Below are positions 54,965 through 64,000 of a DNA stretch of 64,000 bases, one piece after another. Source of the DNA: Pseudomonadota bacterium (GTDB lineage Bacteria; Pseudomonadota; Gammaproteobacteria; Burkholderiales; Burkholderiaceae_C); the NCBI GenBank assembly GCA_020161775.1, contig JAIUOW010000024.1, positions 1 to 64,000 of the forward strand, in the 5' to 3' direction. Position 1 is the stretch's first letter. Each line of letters begins with the position of its first letter. Both the position numbers and the translations under genes were made by a program. The notes below the pieces were generated by a model that had not been told where the DNA came from, did not search any database, and worked only from the letters and a program-made list of their open reading frames with translations.

Positions 54965-55831
54965 TCAGTAGCTGTACACGCCGCGCCCGGTCTTGCGGCC
55001 CAGGCGGCCGGCTGCGACCATTTCCTTGAGCAGCGGGCAGGCGCGGTACTTGCTGTCGCCAAACTCGGCCAGGTACACGTCCATGACGGCCAGGCACACG
55101 TCCAGACCAATCATGTCGGCCAGCGCCAGTGGCCCGATCGGCTGGTTGCAGCCCAGCTTCATGCCGGCGTCAATGTCCTCGGCCGTGGTCAGGCCCTCGG
55201 CCAGCACAAAGAAGGCTTCATTGATCATGGGCACCAGGATGCGGTTGACCACGAAGCCCGGAGCATTCTTCACGGTGATCGGGCTTTTGCCCAGTTGTTC
55301 GGCCAGTGCCTTTACCGCGTCGTGCGTGGCATCGCTGGTCTGCAGGCCGCGGATGATCTCCACCAGCGCCATCATCGGCACGGGGTTGAAGAAATGCATG
55401 CCGATGAAGCGGTCAGCGCGCGACGTGGCCGCCGCCAGCTTGGTGATGGAAATCGACGAGGTGTTGGACGCCAGGATCACTTCCGGCGCGACCAGCGCAT
55501 CCACCTGGCGCAGGATCTTGAGCTTGAGCTCGTAATTCTCGGTGGCGGCCTCGATCACGATGTGTGCGGCCCGCAGGTCGTCGTAGGCTGTGCTGCCCTT
55601 GATCAGGCCCAGCGCCGCGGCCTTGCCGGCTTCGGTGATCTTTTCTTTCTTGACCAGCCGGTCCAGGCTGGCCGAGATGGTGGCCAGGCCCTTGGCCACG
55701 GCGGCGTCCGACACGTCCACCATCACCACCGGCAGCCCCGCCACGGCGCAGGCCTGCGCGATGCCATTGCCCATGGTGCCGGCGCCAATGATGCCCACCA
55801 CGCCCAGGCTCTTGCCCAATTCGTTGCCCAT
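54965..55831 (-). CDS. 3-hydroxyacyl(butyryl)-CoA dehydrogenase
   Basis: This 288-aa NAD-dependent enzyme has the dinucleotide fold GIIGAGTMGNGIAQACAVAGL, the catalytic His region GMHFFNPVPMMALVEI and the C-terminal helical domain (NAPGFVVNRILVPMINEA). The start ATG 55831 directly precedes the NAD motif and fits the 280-290 aa family length; the 28-residue upstream extension is not supported. It oxidises 3-hydroxyacyl-CoA in fatty acid or butyrate metabolism. Confidence 0.9.
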   Translation of the reverse strand: MGNELGKSLGVVGIIGAGTMGNGIAQACAVAGLPVVMVDVSDAAVAKGLATISASLDRLVKKEKITEAGKAAALGLIKGSTAYDDLRAAHIVIEAATENYELKLKILRQVDALVAPEVILASNTSSISITKLAAATSRADRFIGMHFFNPVPMMALVEIIRGLQTSDATHDAVKALAEQLGKSPITVKNAPGFVVNRILVPMINEAFFVLAEGLTTAEDIDAGMKLGCNQPIGPLALADMIGLDVCLAVMDVYLAEFGDSKYRACPLLKEMVAAGRLGRKTGRGVYSY

Positions 55832-55958
55832 CTGGATATCCCCATGTATGCCCGGCGCTGCCGACCCGGCTGGCCGAAGAACCCGGATGTTAACGGGTGT
55901 TACAAGGTGGACCAATCCGGGTTAAGGTACGCGCCTGTATCACCAGGAGGGGACACAC

Positions 55959-57545
55959 GTGCTTGACTACATCATCATCGGCGGTGGCTCGGCTGGCTGC
56001 GTGCTGGCGGGGCGGCTGTCGGAAGACCCTTCGGTGCGCGTGGCGCTGCTGGAGGCAGGCCCTGCTGACACCAGCCCGCTCATCCACTGCCCCGCCGGGC
56101 TGGCGCTGCTGGCCAAAAACGGCCAGGCCAACTGGGCGCTGCAGACGGTGCCCCAGCCCGGCCTGAATGGCCGGCGCGGCTACCAGCCGCGCGGCAAGGT
56201 GCTGGGCGGCTCCAGCTCGGTCAACGCCATGATCTATGCGCGCGGCGTGCCCGAGGACTACGACCACTGGGCGCAGCAGGGCAACCCTGGCTGGGGCTGG
56301 GCCGACGTGCTGCCGTACTTCAAGCGGTCCGAGCACAACGAGCGCGGCGCCGATGCATTCCATGGCACAGGCGGGCCGCTGAATGTGCGCGACCTGACCT
56401 CGCCCAACCGCTTTGGCCCGGTCTTCGTGCAGGCCGGCGTGCAGGCCGGCTATCCCGCCAACCCCGATTTCAACGGCGCGCAGCAAGAAGGCGTGGGGAT
56501 GTACCAGGTCACCCACAAGAACGGCGAGCGCTTCAGCGCGGCCAAGGCCTACCTCACGCCCCACATGTCGCGGCCCAACCTGCAGGTCATCACGGGCGCG
56601 CATGCCACGCGCATCCTCACCGAGGGCCGGCGCGCGGTGGGGGTGGAATACCGCCAGGGTGGCGAGCTGCGCCAGCTGCGCGCCACGCGCGAGGTGCTGC
56701 TGTGCGCCGGCGCGTTGCTGTCGCCCCAGCTGTTGCTGCTGTCGGGCATTGGCGCACCTGACCAGCTGAGCCAGCACGGCATTGGCGTGGTGCACGACCT
56801 GCCGGGCGTGGGCATGCACCTGCACGACCATGTGGACGTGGTGCAGGTGGTGAATGCACCGCACCTGAAAGACCTCTTCGGCCTGTCCCTGGCCGGCCTG
56901 GTGCGCGCCGTGAAGGGCATTGTGGAATGGCGCAATTTCCGCACCGGCATGCTGACCACCAACTTTGCCGAGGCCGGCGGCTTCATCAGGAGCCAGCCGC
57001 AGGAAGCCCTGCCCGATCTGCAACTGCATTTTGTGATCGGCAAGCTGGTGGACCATGGCCGCAAGACGGTGTTTGGCCACGGCTATTCATGCCATGTGTG
57101 CCTGCTGCGCCCGCAAAGCCGCGGCAGCGTCACGCTGGCCAGCGCCGACCCGATGCAGCCGCCGCTGGTGGACCCGAACTTCCTGGCCGAGCCGGACGAC
57201 CTGGCCCGCATGGTGCGTGGCTTCAAGCTCATGCGCCAGCTGCTGCAGCAACCCGCGCTGGCGGGCTACCGGGGTCAGGAGCTGCCGGTGTCAGCGGCCG
57301 CGCAGACGGATGAGCAGATCGGGCAGTTCATCCGCAACTACGCCGACACCATCTACCACCCGGTGGGCAGCTGCCGCATGGGGCCTGGCCCGCTGGACGT
57401 GGTGGATGCGCAGCTGCGCGTGCACGGCATGCAGGGCCTGCGCGTGGTGGACGCGTCGGTCATGCCACGCATCGTGGGCGGCAACACCAATGCGCCGGTG
57501 ATCATGATGGCCGAGAAGGCCGTGGACATGATCCGCCAGGCCTGA
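55959..57545 (+). CDS. GMC-family FAD oxidoreductase (choline/alcohol dehydrogenase-like)
   Basis: This 528-aa protein has the N-terminal FAD motif YIIIGGGSAGCVLAGRL, GMC signature 1 GKVLGGSSSVNAMIYARG and the C-terminal catalytic His-containing HPVGSCRMGP, followed by VVDASVMPRIVGGNTNAPVIMMAEKAVDMI. It starts with GTG at 55959, preceded by a strong AGGAGG. It oxidises an alcohol to an aldehyde; the substrate could be choline or an alkanol, and no betaine genes are nearby. Confidence 0.87.
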   Translation: MLDYIIIGGGSAGCVLAGRLSEDPSVRVALLEAGPADTSPLIHCPAGLALLAKNGQANWALQTVPQPGLNGRRGYQPRGKVLGGSSSVNAMIYARGVPEDYDHWAQQGNPGWGWADVLPYFKRSEHNERGADAFHGTGGPLNVRDLTSPNRFGPVFVQAGVQAGYPANPDFNGAQQEGVGMYQVTHKNGERFSAAKAYLTPHMSRPNLQVITGAHATRILTEGRRAVGVEYRQGGELRQLRATREVLLCAGALLSPQLLLLSGIGAPDQLSQHGIGVVHDLPGVGMHLHDHVDVVQVVNAPHLKDLFGLSLAGLVRAVKGIVEWRNFRTGMLTTNFAEAGGFIRSQPQEALPDLQLHFVIGKLVDHGRKTVFGHGYSCHVCLLRPQSRGSVTLASADPMQPPLVDPNFLAEPDDLARMVRGFKLMRQLLQQPALAGYRGQELPVSAAAQTDEQIGQFIRNYADTIYHPVGSCRMGPGPLDVVDAQLRVHGMQGLRVVDASVMPRIVGGNTNAPVIMMAEKAVDMIRQA

Positions 57546-57564
57546 GCCTGTGACGCAGTTCACA

Positions 57565-57600
57565 GCCGGCGCGGCGCGTGCCGGCGTTTAAGGTTTTTTT
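57565..57600 (+). terminator. Terminator after GMC oxidoreductase
   Basis: The GCCGGC / GCCGGC stem with a 9-nt GC-rich loop is followed by GTTTAAGG and seven T. It separates the oxidoreductase and hemerythrin genes. Confidence 0.65.
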
Positions 57601-57709
57601 AGCAATCGTTTAAGCATTTCTTAGCGGCGCGCCAAACCCGGTTCTTTGACACTTCTTTTCGCGGTGCACGGTGCACCTGCCATCCCACACAACAACGGAA
57701 AGAAGAACC

Positions 57710-58456
57710 ATGAACATCGATTCCAACGAACTGCAGCAGGTTGCTGCCACGGCCGCTGCCACCGACGCCCCGCGCGTGGACATGTACGCCGGCATCCACA
57801 AGGCCATGCGCGCGCTGATGGCCGACACCCTGCTGGCGCTGGGCCGCATGGACTGCGACGACGGCCTGGAGCTGGCCCAGACCACCCAGCAGGTGCTGGC
57901 GCTGATGGACGCCTGCGCCTCCCACCTCAAGCATGAAAACGAGTTCATCCATGCCGCGCTGGAAGCGCGCGCCCCCGGCGCCAGCGCCGTGATCGCGCAT
58001 GAGCATGACGACCACCTGGCCCACATCGGCCGCCTGGCGGGCGCCGCCACCGCGCTGCTGCGCACGCCGGCCGCGCAGCGGCCCGCCGCCGTGCTGGCGC
58101 TGTACCGTGACCTGTCGCTGTTCATTGCCGAGAACTTCCACCACATGCATGTGGAAGAAACCGCGCACAACGCCGTGCTGTGGGCGCGCTACACCGACGC
58201 CGAGCTGGAGGCCATCCATGACGCGCTGGTGGCCTCCATCCCGCCCGAGGAGATGATGGGCATCGTGCGCTGGCTGGTGCCCTTCATGAACCCCGCCGAG
58301 CGCACGGCGCTGCTGGCCGACATGCGCGCCAAGGCGCCCGAGGCGGTGTTCCACGCGGTGCTGGACGCGGCGCGCCCACACCTGACCCAGGGTGAATGGA
58401 CCAAGCTGGCCCGCAGCCTGGGCCTGCCGCCGGTGGACGGCCTGGTGGCGGTTTAG
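57710..58456 (+). CDS. Hemerythrin-like domain protein
   Basis: This 248-aa protein has hemerythrin-type His/Glu motifs in order: DMYAGIHKAMR, SHLKHENEFIHAAL, HEHDDHLAHI and ENFHHMHVEETAHNAV. This gives enough ligands for a di-iron site that could bind O2 or NO or store iron. A preceding 13 codons in frame are unlikely to be used; the ATG at 57710 has GGAAAGAAG upstream. The last 150 residues form a further helical part with EEMMGIVRWL. It overlaps the end of the next gene on the - strand by 4 nt. Confidence 0.8.
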   Translation: MNIDSNELQQVAATAAATDAPRVDMYAGIHKAMRALMADTLLALGRMDCDDGLELAQTTQQVLALMDACASHLKHENEFIHAALEARAPGASAVIAHEHDDHLAHIGRLAGAATALLRTPAAQRPAAVLALYRDLSLFIAENFHHMHVEETAHNAVLWARYTDAELEAIHDALVASIPPEEMMGIVRWLVPFMNPAERTALLADMRAKAPEAVFHAVLDAARPHLTQGEWTKLARSLGLPPVDGLVAV

Positions 58457-59811
58457 GCGTCCACCAGCGCCACGGGACGCAGCACCGCCAGGCGGAAGCG
58501 CCCGCGCCCGGTCTTTTCGATGCGGATATGCGGGCTGTGCTCCACCAGGCGGCGCTGCAGCAGCACCAGGCGTGCTTCCAGGTTGTCGGCCACGTCGGGC
58601 AGGCCGATGGAAGCGTCCAGGCGCAGCTCGCGGTTGCTGAATTCGGTGCGCCCGTGCTGGGTGAAGTCCTTCAGCAGCTTCCACAAAATGGCGCCAGCCA
58701 CACCCTTGATGAGGTAGGTGTCGTTGATGAACACGCTGTCGTTGGCGCTGAAATGCCGCACCTGTACGACGGTGCCCGTGGCTCCGGTCATCGCCTGCGC
58801 GGGCGGGCTGGTGGGGGCGGGTGGCTCCGCTGCTTCGGTACTGGCCTGCATCAGGTCCATGGCCGCGCCCAGGTGGCCGGCCACGGCCACCAGCATGTCT
58901 TCGTCCTCATAGCTGAACTGCAGCGCGCGCGGACTCTCCAGGAACAGCACGCCCAGCAGCCGCCCGGCGGACAGCACCGGCACGGCCAGCTGGCTGTGCG
59001 GCTCGGCCAGGCCCGGGTAGGGGATGTCGGTGGCCGGGTCGATGTCAGGCACGTTGGCATGCAGGCTGCGGCGCATCGCGCGGATGTAGCGGTAGGCGCT
59101 GGTCATGTGCCCGATGCGAACCGGCGTGCGCTCGCGCGCGGCCACGCCCACCACGCCTTCGCCCATTTCGATTTCCGAGCCCACGCCCGAGGTGGCATAG
59201 CCACTGCTGGCCACGGTGTACAGGCGCTGCGTGCTCGCGTCCAGCATCAGCACCATGGCGTGCTGGATGCCCATCAGGTCGGTGATGGCGCCCAGCACCG
59301 CGTTGAGCAGCTCGTCCATGGCGGTGCAGCGTGCCATGCGTTCGCTGCAGCGGCGCACGGCGCCCAACAGGCCCACGCGCGGCGCGGGCGTGGGCAGGGG
59401 CTGGCCGGGCACGGATTCAATCTGCTGCACTTCGTACACGTCCGAGCCCAGCAGGCGAAATACCCCGTCCATGCCGGTGTGCGACGCAATGCCGGCCAGC
59501 TGGGCCTTCATCTGCTCGAACAGCGGCCCGGCGGTTTCAGTACGCAGGTACCGGATGTGCAGGCGAAAGAACGCCGCGGTTTGCGGATGCAGCACCAGCA
59601 CGGTGGCCACCGGGTTGGCCAGAATGTTCTTGCGCGTGGTGTTGAAGAACTGGAACGACAGCGCCACGTGCCGTGCGTCTACGTAGTAAACCTGCGAGAT
59701 GTAGGCCACATTGGGCGTGCCGTCGGCAGCGCACGTGGCCATGACGGCGGGGATGGCTCCCTCAAAGCAGGGGCGGATGGCGTCCAGCGAGGTTGTGCCG
59801 GCCGTGCTCAT
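58453..59811 (-). CDS. PNPOx-GAF-winged helix signalling protein
   Basis: This 452-aa protein has an N-terminal pyridoxamine 5'-phosphate oxidase-like flavin domain (GAIPAVMATCAADGTPNVAYISQVYYVDARHVALSFQFFNTTRKNI), a GAF domain (RMARCTAMDELLNAVLGAI; MGEGVVGVAARERTPVRIGHM; LLGVLFLESPRALQF) and a C-terminal winged-helix-like domain (ILWKLLKDFTQHGRTEFSNRELRLD). This looks like a redox or flavin-linked sensor with an output DNA or protein-binding domain. It overlaps the next PNPOx gene by 4 nt and should be co-translated with it. Confidence 0.72.
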   Translation of the reverse strand: MSTAGTTSLDAIRPCFEGAIPAVMATCAADGTPNVAYISQVYYVDARHVALSFQFFNTTRKNILANPVATVLVLHPQTAAFFRLHIRYLRTETAGPLFEQMKAQLAGIASHTGMDGVFRLLGSDVYEVQQIESVPGQPLPTPAPRVGLLGAVRRCSERMARCTAMDELLNAVLGAITDLMGIQHAMVLMLDASTQRLYTVASSGYATSGVGSEIEMGEGVVGVAARERTPVRIGHMTSAYRYIRAMRRSLHANVPDIDPATDIPYPGLAEPHSQLAVPVLSAGRLLGVLFLESPRALQFSYEDEDMLVAVAGHLGAAMDLMQASTEAAEPPAPTSPPAQAMTGATGTVVQVRHFSANDSVFINDTYLIKGVAGAILWKLLKDFTQHGRTEFSNRELRLDASIGLPDVADNLEARLVLLQRRLVEHSPHIRIEKTGRGRFRLAVLRPVALVDA

Positions 59812-60305
59812 GTGCGCCCCGCCAGCAGCAGCACGCCGGCTTGCGGCCCCGGCGTCTGGTCAAACGCCTGCGCGGGCGTGAAGCTGACGGCCACCAGGTC
59901 GTCCAGCCGGTGCGCCAGCATGGCGCGGGTCATCGCAGGCGGCAAGCCGATGCGTTGCAGCTCATGCTCCATGGATTGCAGATAGCGTGCCAGCACCGGT
60001 GCATCGGCCTCGTTGGCGGCGCGTATCTGCGCCTGATGCGCCTTGAGCTGCACCGTGCGGTGGGTGGCCGGCTCGCTGAAGACCACGGCCACCTCGCCGG
60101 TGGCCGCCACGTCCTGCAGCAGCTGGCGCGACTGGCTGCGCGCCAGGTACACGGTGACCAGTCGCCCACCTTCAGCCACGTGGCAGCCCACGGCGCGCAT
60201 GATGCTCGGCCGGTGGGCCAGGTCGTGCGAGCCAACGATGGTGGACACGCCCCGGCTCATCATCTCCAACAGATCGGGTGGCAGCTGGGTGAGGGCGGTG
60301 CTCAT
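59808..60305 (-). CDS. PNPOx-like small flavin-binding protein
   Basis: This 165-aa protein has a split-barrel flavin-binding fold of the pyridoxamine-phosphate oxidase type (GVSTIVGSHDLAHRPSIMRAVGCHVAEGGRLVTVYLARSQSRQLLQDVAATGEVAVVFSEPATHRTVQLKA). It is the upstream partner of the PNPOx-GAF gene (ATGA overlap), and its own start lies 17 nt after the ABC permease stop. No catalytic role can be assigned. Confidence 0.7.
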   Translation of the reverse strand: MSTALTQLPPDLLEMMSRGVSTIVGSHDLAHRPSIMRAVGCHVAEGGRLVTVYLARSQSRQLLQDVAATGEVAVVFSEPATHRTVQLKAHQAQIRAANEADAPVLARYLQSMEHELQRIGLPPAMTRAMLAHRLDDLVAVSFTPAQAFDQTPGPQAGVLLLAGRT

Positions 60306-60321
60306 GGCGCGGGTGGTGCGT

Positions 60322-61119
60322 TCAGGCCTGGAAGCGTTTGCGGGTGAGCGCCAATGCCACCCAGAATGCCGCCACGGTATAGACCAGCAGCACCAGCGCG
60401 TGGCGCAGCGGGTGCGCGGGCCACTGGTCCATGAACAGGGGGCGCACGATCTCCACCGCGTTGGTCAGTGGCAGCCAGTCGGACGCCACGCGCACCGCGT
60501 GCGGCAGCTGTTCACGCGGAAAGAACACGCCCGACAGGAACATCATGGGCGTGAGAAACAGCGTGAAGTAGTAGGTGAAGAAGTCGTACCCACTGGCCAG
60601 CGCATTGAAGATCAGCGCAATGCAGCTGAAGGTGATGCCCGCGCCCAGCAGCACCGGCCAGGCCACCAGCAGTTTGGGGCTGTGGCTGATGCCCAAAGCG
60701 AGCATCACGCACAGGATGGCGGTGACGGTGAACATGGCCTTGAAGGCGGCCCACATCATCTCGGCCATGACCACGTTGTCCAGGCTGATCGGCGCGTTCA
60801 TGATGCCGTCCCAGGTCTTTTGCACATGCATGCGCGAGAAGGCCGAATACAGTGCCTCGAAGCTGGCCGCGTTCATGGCACTCATGCAGATGGAACCGCT
60901 GGCGAGGAACAGGATGTAGGGCACCTTGTCCGCGCCCACCTGCACCTGCCCCACCAGCGCGCCCATGCCGTAGCCAAATGCCACCAGCCACATCAGCGGC
61001 TCGGCGATGTTGCCCACCAGGCTGGGAATGGCGAGCTTCTTCCACACCAGCAGGTTGCGCAGGAACACGGGCCACCAGCGAAAGGACAGGTCTGGCGCGC
61101 GCCAGATGGAGGGAGTCAT
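60322..61119 (-). CDS. ABC-2 type transporter permease (NodJ-like)
   Basis: This 265-aa protein has six hydrophobic segments and an ABC2-membrane family signature near VVMAEMMWAAFKAMFTVTAI and FLTPMMFLSGVFFPREQLP. It forms the membrane part of an exporter with the ATPase whose stop overlaps its start (ATGA at 61119). The substrate is unknown, possibly a lipid-linked sugar or drug-like compound. Confidence 0.83.
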   Translation of the reverse strand: MTPSIWRAPDLSFRWWPVFLRNLLVWKKLAIPSLVGNIAEPLMWLVAFGYGMGALVGQVQVGADKVPYILFLASGSICMSAMNAASFEALYSAFSRMHVQKTWDGIMNAPISLDNVVMAEMMWAAFKAMFTVTAILCVMLALGISHSPKLLVAWPVLLGAGITFSCIALIFNALASGYDFFTYYFTLFLTPMMFLSGVFFPREQLPHAVRVASDWLPLTNAVEIVRPLFMDQWPAHPLRHALVLLVYTVAAFWVALALTRKRFQA

Positions 61120-62045
61120 CAGCCGTCTTCCCTTATTTGCCTGCCCGTCAATTTCAGGAACAGGTCCTCCAGGTTGGCTGGGCGGTGCAGGGTGCGCAGC
61201 CTGGGGCGCGCGGCCAGGGCGTCCAGCAGCGCTCGGGCGTCCTGGGTGTAGAAGAACACGGTCTCGCCGCTGACTTCGGTGCGCGCGGCCAGCGCCTTGA
61301 GCGCAGCGTCATCGGCCAGCGCCAGCGCGCCGTTGCCATAGGCTTCCACCACGTCGGGCTCCAGGTGCTGGGCGATCAGCTCGCGCGGCGTGCCCTCGGC
61401 GATCTTGCGGCCGTGGTCCAGCACCAGCAGGCGCGAGCACAGGCGCTCTGCCTCGTCCATGAAATGGGTGGTCAGCAGGATGGACTTGCCCTGCTGCAAA
61501 AGCAGTTGCAGCCGTTCCCACATCAGGTGGCGCGCTTGCGGGTCCAGCCCGGTGGTGGGCTCGTCCAGCAACAGCAGCGAAGGGTCGTTGACCAGCGCGC
61601 GCGCCAGGCTCAGGCGGCGGCGCATGCCGCCCGACAGTTCGCCAGGCTTGGCATCGGCCTTGTGCGACAGCGCGGCAAACTCCAGCAGCCTGGGGATGCG
61701 TTCGCGGATGGCGGCGTCCTTCATGCCGAAATAGCGGCCATAGACCAAGAGGTTCTCGGCGCAGGTGAAATCAGGGTCCAGGGTGTCGAACTGGCTCACC
61801 ACGCCCAGCCGGGCCTTGATGGCCAGCGCATCGCGTGGCATCTGCAGGCCCAGTGCATGGATGCTGCCGCCGTCAGGCACGCTCAGGCCCAGGCACATGC
61901 GGATGGTGGTGGTCTTGCCCGCGCCGTTGGGGCCGATCACGCCCAGGCATTCACCAGGCGCAATGGCAAACGACAGGCCGTCAACGACCGTCGTGTCACC
62001 GTAGCGTTTGCTCAGGTGCTGCGCTTCAAACAGGGGGGCTGCCAT
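61119..62045 (-). CDS. ABC transporter ATP-binding protein (NodI-like)
   Basis: This 308-aa ABC ATPase has Walker [17 protein letters not shown], the signature [16 protein letters not shown], Walker [14 protein letters not shown] and the H-loop [14 protein letters not shown], of the NodI/DrrA export class. It is divergent from psd across 53 bp. It powers the adjacent NodJ-like permease. Confidence 0.87.
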   Translation of the reverse strand: MAAPLFEAQHLSKRYGDTTVVDGLSFAIAPGECLGVIGPNGAGKTTTIRMCLGLSVPDGGSIHALGLQMPRDALAIKARLGVVSQFDTLDPDFTCAENLLVYGRYFGMKDAAIRERIPRLLEFAALSHKADAKPGELSGGMRRRLSLARALVNDPSLLLLDEPTTGLDPQARHLMWERLQLLLQQGKSILLTTHFMDEAERLCSRLLVLDHGRKIAEGTPRELIAQHLEPDVVEAYGNGALALADDAALKALAARTEVSGETVFFYTQDARALLDALAARPRLRTLHRPANLEDLFLKLTGRQIREDG

Positions 62046-62098
62046 GGCTGGTATTGTGTCGCAGCTAGAATTTTTGCATTCCCCTTTGAAAGAGCCCT

Positions 62099-62938
62099 GT
62101 GTCTGATCGCCTGGCGGTGTTGCCGCAATACCTGTTGCCCAAGCGGGCGCTTACCGTGTTTGCAGGCTGGGTGGCCGGGGCACGCGCCGGGGGCATCACC
62201 ACCGCCATCATCCGCCGCTTCGTGGCGCGTTACGGCGTGAACATGGCCGAAGCCGCCGATCCGCGCATTGAAAGCTACGCGAGCTTCAACGAATTTTTCA
62301 CCCGGCCCCTGAAGCCCGGCGCCCGCCCGCTGGCGGATGCCCGCTGGGTGTGCCCGGTGGACGGCGCGGTGAGTCAGCTGGGCCGCATTGAGCGCGACCA
62401 GATCTTCCAGGCCAAGGGCCACCACTACAGCACGCGCGCGCTGCTGGGTGGCGATGCTGCATTGGCCGCGCAGTTTGACGACGGCGCCTTCGCCACCATT
62501 TACCTGAGTCCCAAGGACTACCACCGCATCCACATGCCCTGTGCCGGGCGCCTGACGCGCATGATCTACGTGCCCGGCGACCTGTTCTCGGTCAACCCCA
62601 CTACCGCGCGCGGCGTGCCGGGCCTGTTTGCCCGCAACGAGCGCGTGGTGTGCGTGTTTGACACGCCCCATGGCCCGTTCGTCAACGTGCTGGTGGGCGC
62701 CACCATCGTGGGCAGCATGGCCACCGTGTGGCACGGCGTCGTCAATCCGCCGCGCCCGGGCAGCGTGCGCGAGTGGACCTATGCGGAGCAGAACATCGCG
62801 CTGGCGCAGGGCGATGAGATGGGCCGCTTCCTGCTGGGCTCCACCGTGGTGATGCTGTGGCCCAAAGGCACGATCCAGTTCAACCCGGCCTGGGCGGCCG
62901 CGCAGCCGGTGCGGCTGGGCGAGGCCATGGGTACCTGA
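62099..62938 (+). CDS. psd: Phosphatidylserine decarboxylase
   Basis: This 279-aa proenzyme has the pyruvoyl-forming LGST motif in [10 protein letters not shown], with the catalytic region [16 protein letters not shown]. Self-cleavage at this site yields the small alpha and large beta chains. It makes phosphatidylethanolamine in the inner membrane. The start is GTG at 62099 ([15 protein letters not shown]). Confidence 0.93.
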   Translation: MSDRLAVLPQYLLPKRALTVFAGWVAGARAGGITTAIIRRFVARYGVNMAEAADPRIESYASFNEFFTRPLKPGARPLADARWVCPVDGAVSQLGRIERDQIFQAKGHHYSTRALLGGDAALAAQFDDGAFATIYLSPKDYHRIHMPCAGRLTRMIYVPGDLFSVNPTTARGVPGLFARNERVVCVFDTPHGPFVNVLVGATIVGSMATVWHGVVNPPRPGSVREWTYAEQNIALAQGDEMGRFLLGSTVVMLWPKGTIQFNPAWAAAQPVRLGEAMGT

Positions 62939-62999
62939 AACAGGCCGTTTGGCAGCGGATCAGGACGTTGTCTTTTGTACATGATGGTAATATACGCGT

Positions 63000-63299
63000 G
63001 TGATTGACTTCGATGCCATCGTCGGCTTTGACTGGGACAAAGGTAACGCCCGGAAGAACGAAAAGCACGGTGTTTCCATGGCCGAAGCGGAGCAGGTTTT
63101 CTTCAACATGCCGCTTTTGCTTCTTGAAGATACGGCCCATAGCCGCATCGAGGTCAGGCTTCATGCGCTTGGCAAGACCGATGATTCGCGTTTGTTGCAC
63201 ATCAGCTTCACCCTGCGCAAGGGCGGATCGATGATCCGGGTCATTTCCGCGAGGGACATGCACCGCAAGGAGAGAGTGTTTTATGGCCAGGCAAACTAA
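63000..63299 (+). CDS. brnT: BrnT-family toxin
   Basis: This 99-aa protein with GTG start has the BrnT RNase core FDWDKGNARKNEKHGVSMAEAEQVFF and the C-terminal [21 protein letters not shown]. It is an RNase of the RelE-like fold, inhibited by BrnA. A -35-like TTGTCT (62968-62973) and -10-like TATACG (62991-62996) lie just upstream, so the transcript may be leaderless. It overlaps brnA by 17 nt. Confidence 0.88.
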   Translation: MIDFDAIVGFDWDKGNARKNEKHGVSMAEAEQVFFNMPLLLLEDTAHSRIEVRLHALGKTDDSRLLHISFTLRKGGSMIRVISARDMHRKERVFYGQAN

Positions 63300-63549
63300 A
63301 ACCGTACCGAAATTCGCCAGCGAAGCGCAAGAGCGTGCGTACTGGGAATCCCACGACTCGACAGAGCATCTGGATTGGTCAAAAGCCAAAAGCGTGACCT
63401 TGCCAAATCTCAAGCCGACAACCAAAACCATCTCGTTGAGATTGCCGCAACATCTGCTCGACTCCATCAAGTCGGCGGCGAATGCGCGGGATGTTCCCTA
63501 CCAGTCGCTCATCAAGGTCTGGTTGCAGGAAAAGCTGCACAGCCACTGA
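63283..63549 (+). CDS. brnA: BrnA-family antitoxin
   Basis: This 88-aa antitoxin has the typical [42 protein letters not shown] segment of CopG/BrnA ribbon-helix-helix proteins. It neutralises BrnT and binds its own promoter. The gene order, toxin before antitoxin with overlap, is the usual one for brnTA. Confidence 0.88.
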   Translation: MARQTKTVPKFASEAQERAYWESHDSTEHLDWSKAKSVTLPNLKPTTKTISLRLPQHLLDSIKSAANARDVPYQSLIKVWLQEKLHSH

Positions 63550-63577
63550 TGTCTTCGTCGCCGCTCAATTTTCAGCC

Positions 63578-64000
63578 ATGACCACCCTCGGAACCCCCCT
63601 GTCTGCCCACGCCACCAAAGTCATGCTGCTGGGCAGCGGCGAACTCGGCAAGGAAGTGCTGATCGCGCTGCAGCGCCTGGGCGTGGAAACCATTGCCGTG
63701 GACCGCTACGACAACGCACCGGGCCAGCAGGTGGCCCACCACGCACGCACCATCACCATGAGCGACCCGGCGCAGCTCAAGGCATTGATCGAGGCCGAGC
63801 GCCCGCACCTGGTGGTGCCCGAGATCGAAGCCATTGCCACGCCCATGCTGCAGGCGCTGGAGGCCGCGGGCACGGTGCGCGTGATCCCCACGGCGCGCGC
63901 CGCGCGCCTGACCATGGACCGCGAAGGCATCCGCCGCCTGGCGGCCGAGACGCTGGGCCTGCCCACCAGCCCGTACAGGTTCTGCGATTCACTGGCCGAG
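63578..64000 (+). CDS. purT: Formate-dependent phosphoribosylglycinamide formyltransferase PurT, 3' part outside window
   Basis: The first 141 codons are in the window, from ATG 63578 with the frame still open at 64000. The sequence [44 protein letters not shown] is the N-terminal pre-ATP-grasp domain of PurT, with [22 protein letters not shown] following. It uses formate and ATP to formylate GAR in purine synthesis. It follows brnA by 28 nt. Confidence 0.9.
   Translation, partial: MTTLGTPLSAHATKVMLLGSGELGKEVLIALQRLGVETIAVDRYDNAPGQQVAHHARTITMSDPAQLKALIEAERPHLVVPEIEAIATPMLQALEAAGTVRVIPTARAARLTMDREGIRRLAAETLGLPTSPYRFCDSLAE

Noticed and set aside
62946-62999. Possible strong promoter with long leader for brnT
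   Set aside because: The only credible -10 lies 4 bp from the GTG, so only a weak or leaderless promoter is supported; recorded within the brnT entry instead.

Overview
The window is a GC-rich stretch of bacterial chromosome, most likely from a betaproteobacterium of the Comamonadaceae type. This is inferred from the gene families (two Bug/TctC binding proteins, DUF1840, DUF4148, a Liv-type ABC cluster with two AMP-forming ligases, a 2-aminobenzoyl-CoA-type cluster) and from the dense, short-gap operons. No rRNA or tRNA gene was recognised.

Layout. 1-8.5 kb: the 3' part of a giant surface protein with 384-bp tandem DUF11 repeats, translationally coupled to a 1085-aa outer-membrane barrel protein. 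8.8-9.65 kb: a lipoprotein whose OmpA-like C-terminus is broken. 9.7-16.5 kb (- strand): a CoA-dependent aromatic degradation operon (fused monooxygenase/OYE, MarR, enoyl-CoA hydratase, acyl-CoA dehydrogenase, CoA ligase, RidA-like). 16.6-21.2 kb: cyclopropane fatty acid synthase, DUF1840, two Bug binding proteins and a cysteine-less rhodanese. 21.2-31.5 kb: a LivGHMKF ABC importer between an acyl-CoA synthetase and a PaaK-like ligase, divergent from a Crp/Fnr regulator and a pseudouridine synthase. 31.5-36.2 kb: VapBC, a solute-binding protein, a QseBC/PmrAB-like two-component system and a DUF4148 protein, with matching CCTAA direct-repeat boxes upstream of two transcription units. 36.3-38.7 kb: htpG and a glycine-rich lipoprotein.

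38.9-47.1 kb: a complete type II-C CRISPR-Cas locus. It has an array of 51 repeats (37 bp) and 50 spacers (30 bp), then cas2, cas1 and a 1125-aa cas9 on the - strand, and a divergent tracrRNA whose predicted promoter overlaps the cas9 start codon. Two pairs of related spacers differ in a codon-like pattern, which suggests repeated sampling of homologous genes from different invaders.

47.1-64 kb: an orphan UPF0175 protein, srkA, a Ser/Thr kinase-universal stress protein fusion, a metallophosphoesterase, DUF2855, ohr/ohrR with a clear operator, a two-module inverted-repeat element, fatty-acid/hydroxyacyl-CoA genes, a GMC oxidoreductase, a hemerythrin-like protein, two PNPOx-like proteins, an ABC-2 exporter, psd, the brnTA toxin-antitoxin module, and the start of purT cut by the window edge. 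Overall this is ordinary chromosomal metabolism around one defence locus. The most informative new observations are in the CRISPR array ends, the spacer pairs and the overlapping cas9/tracrRNA promoters.
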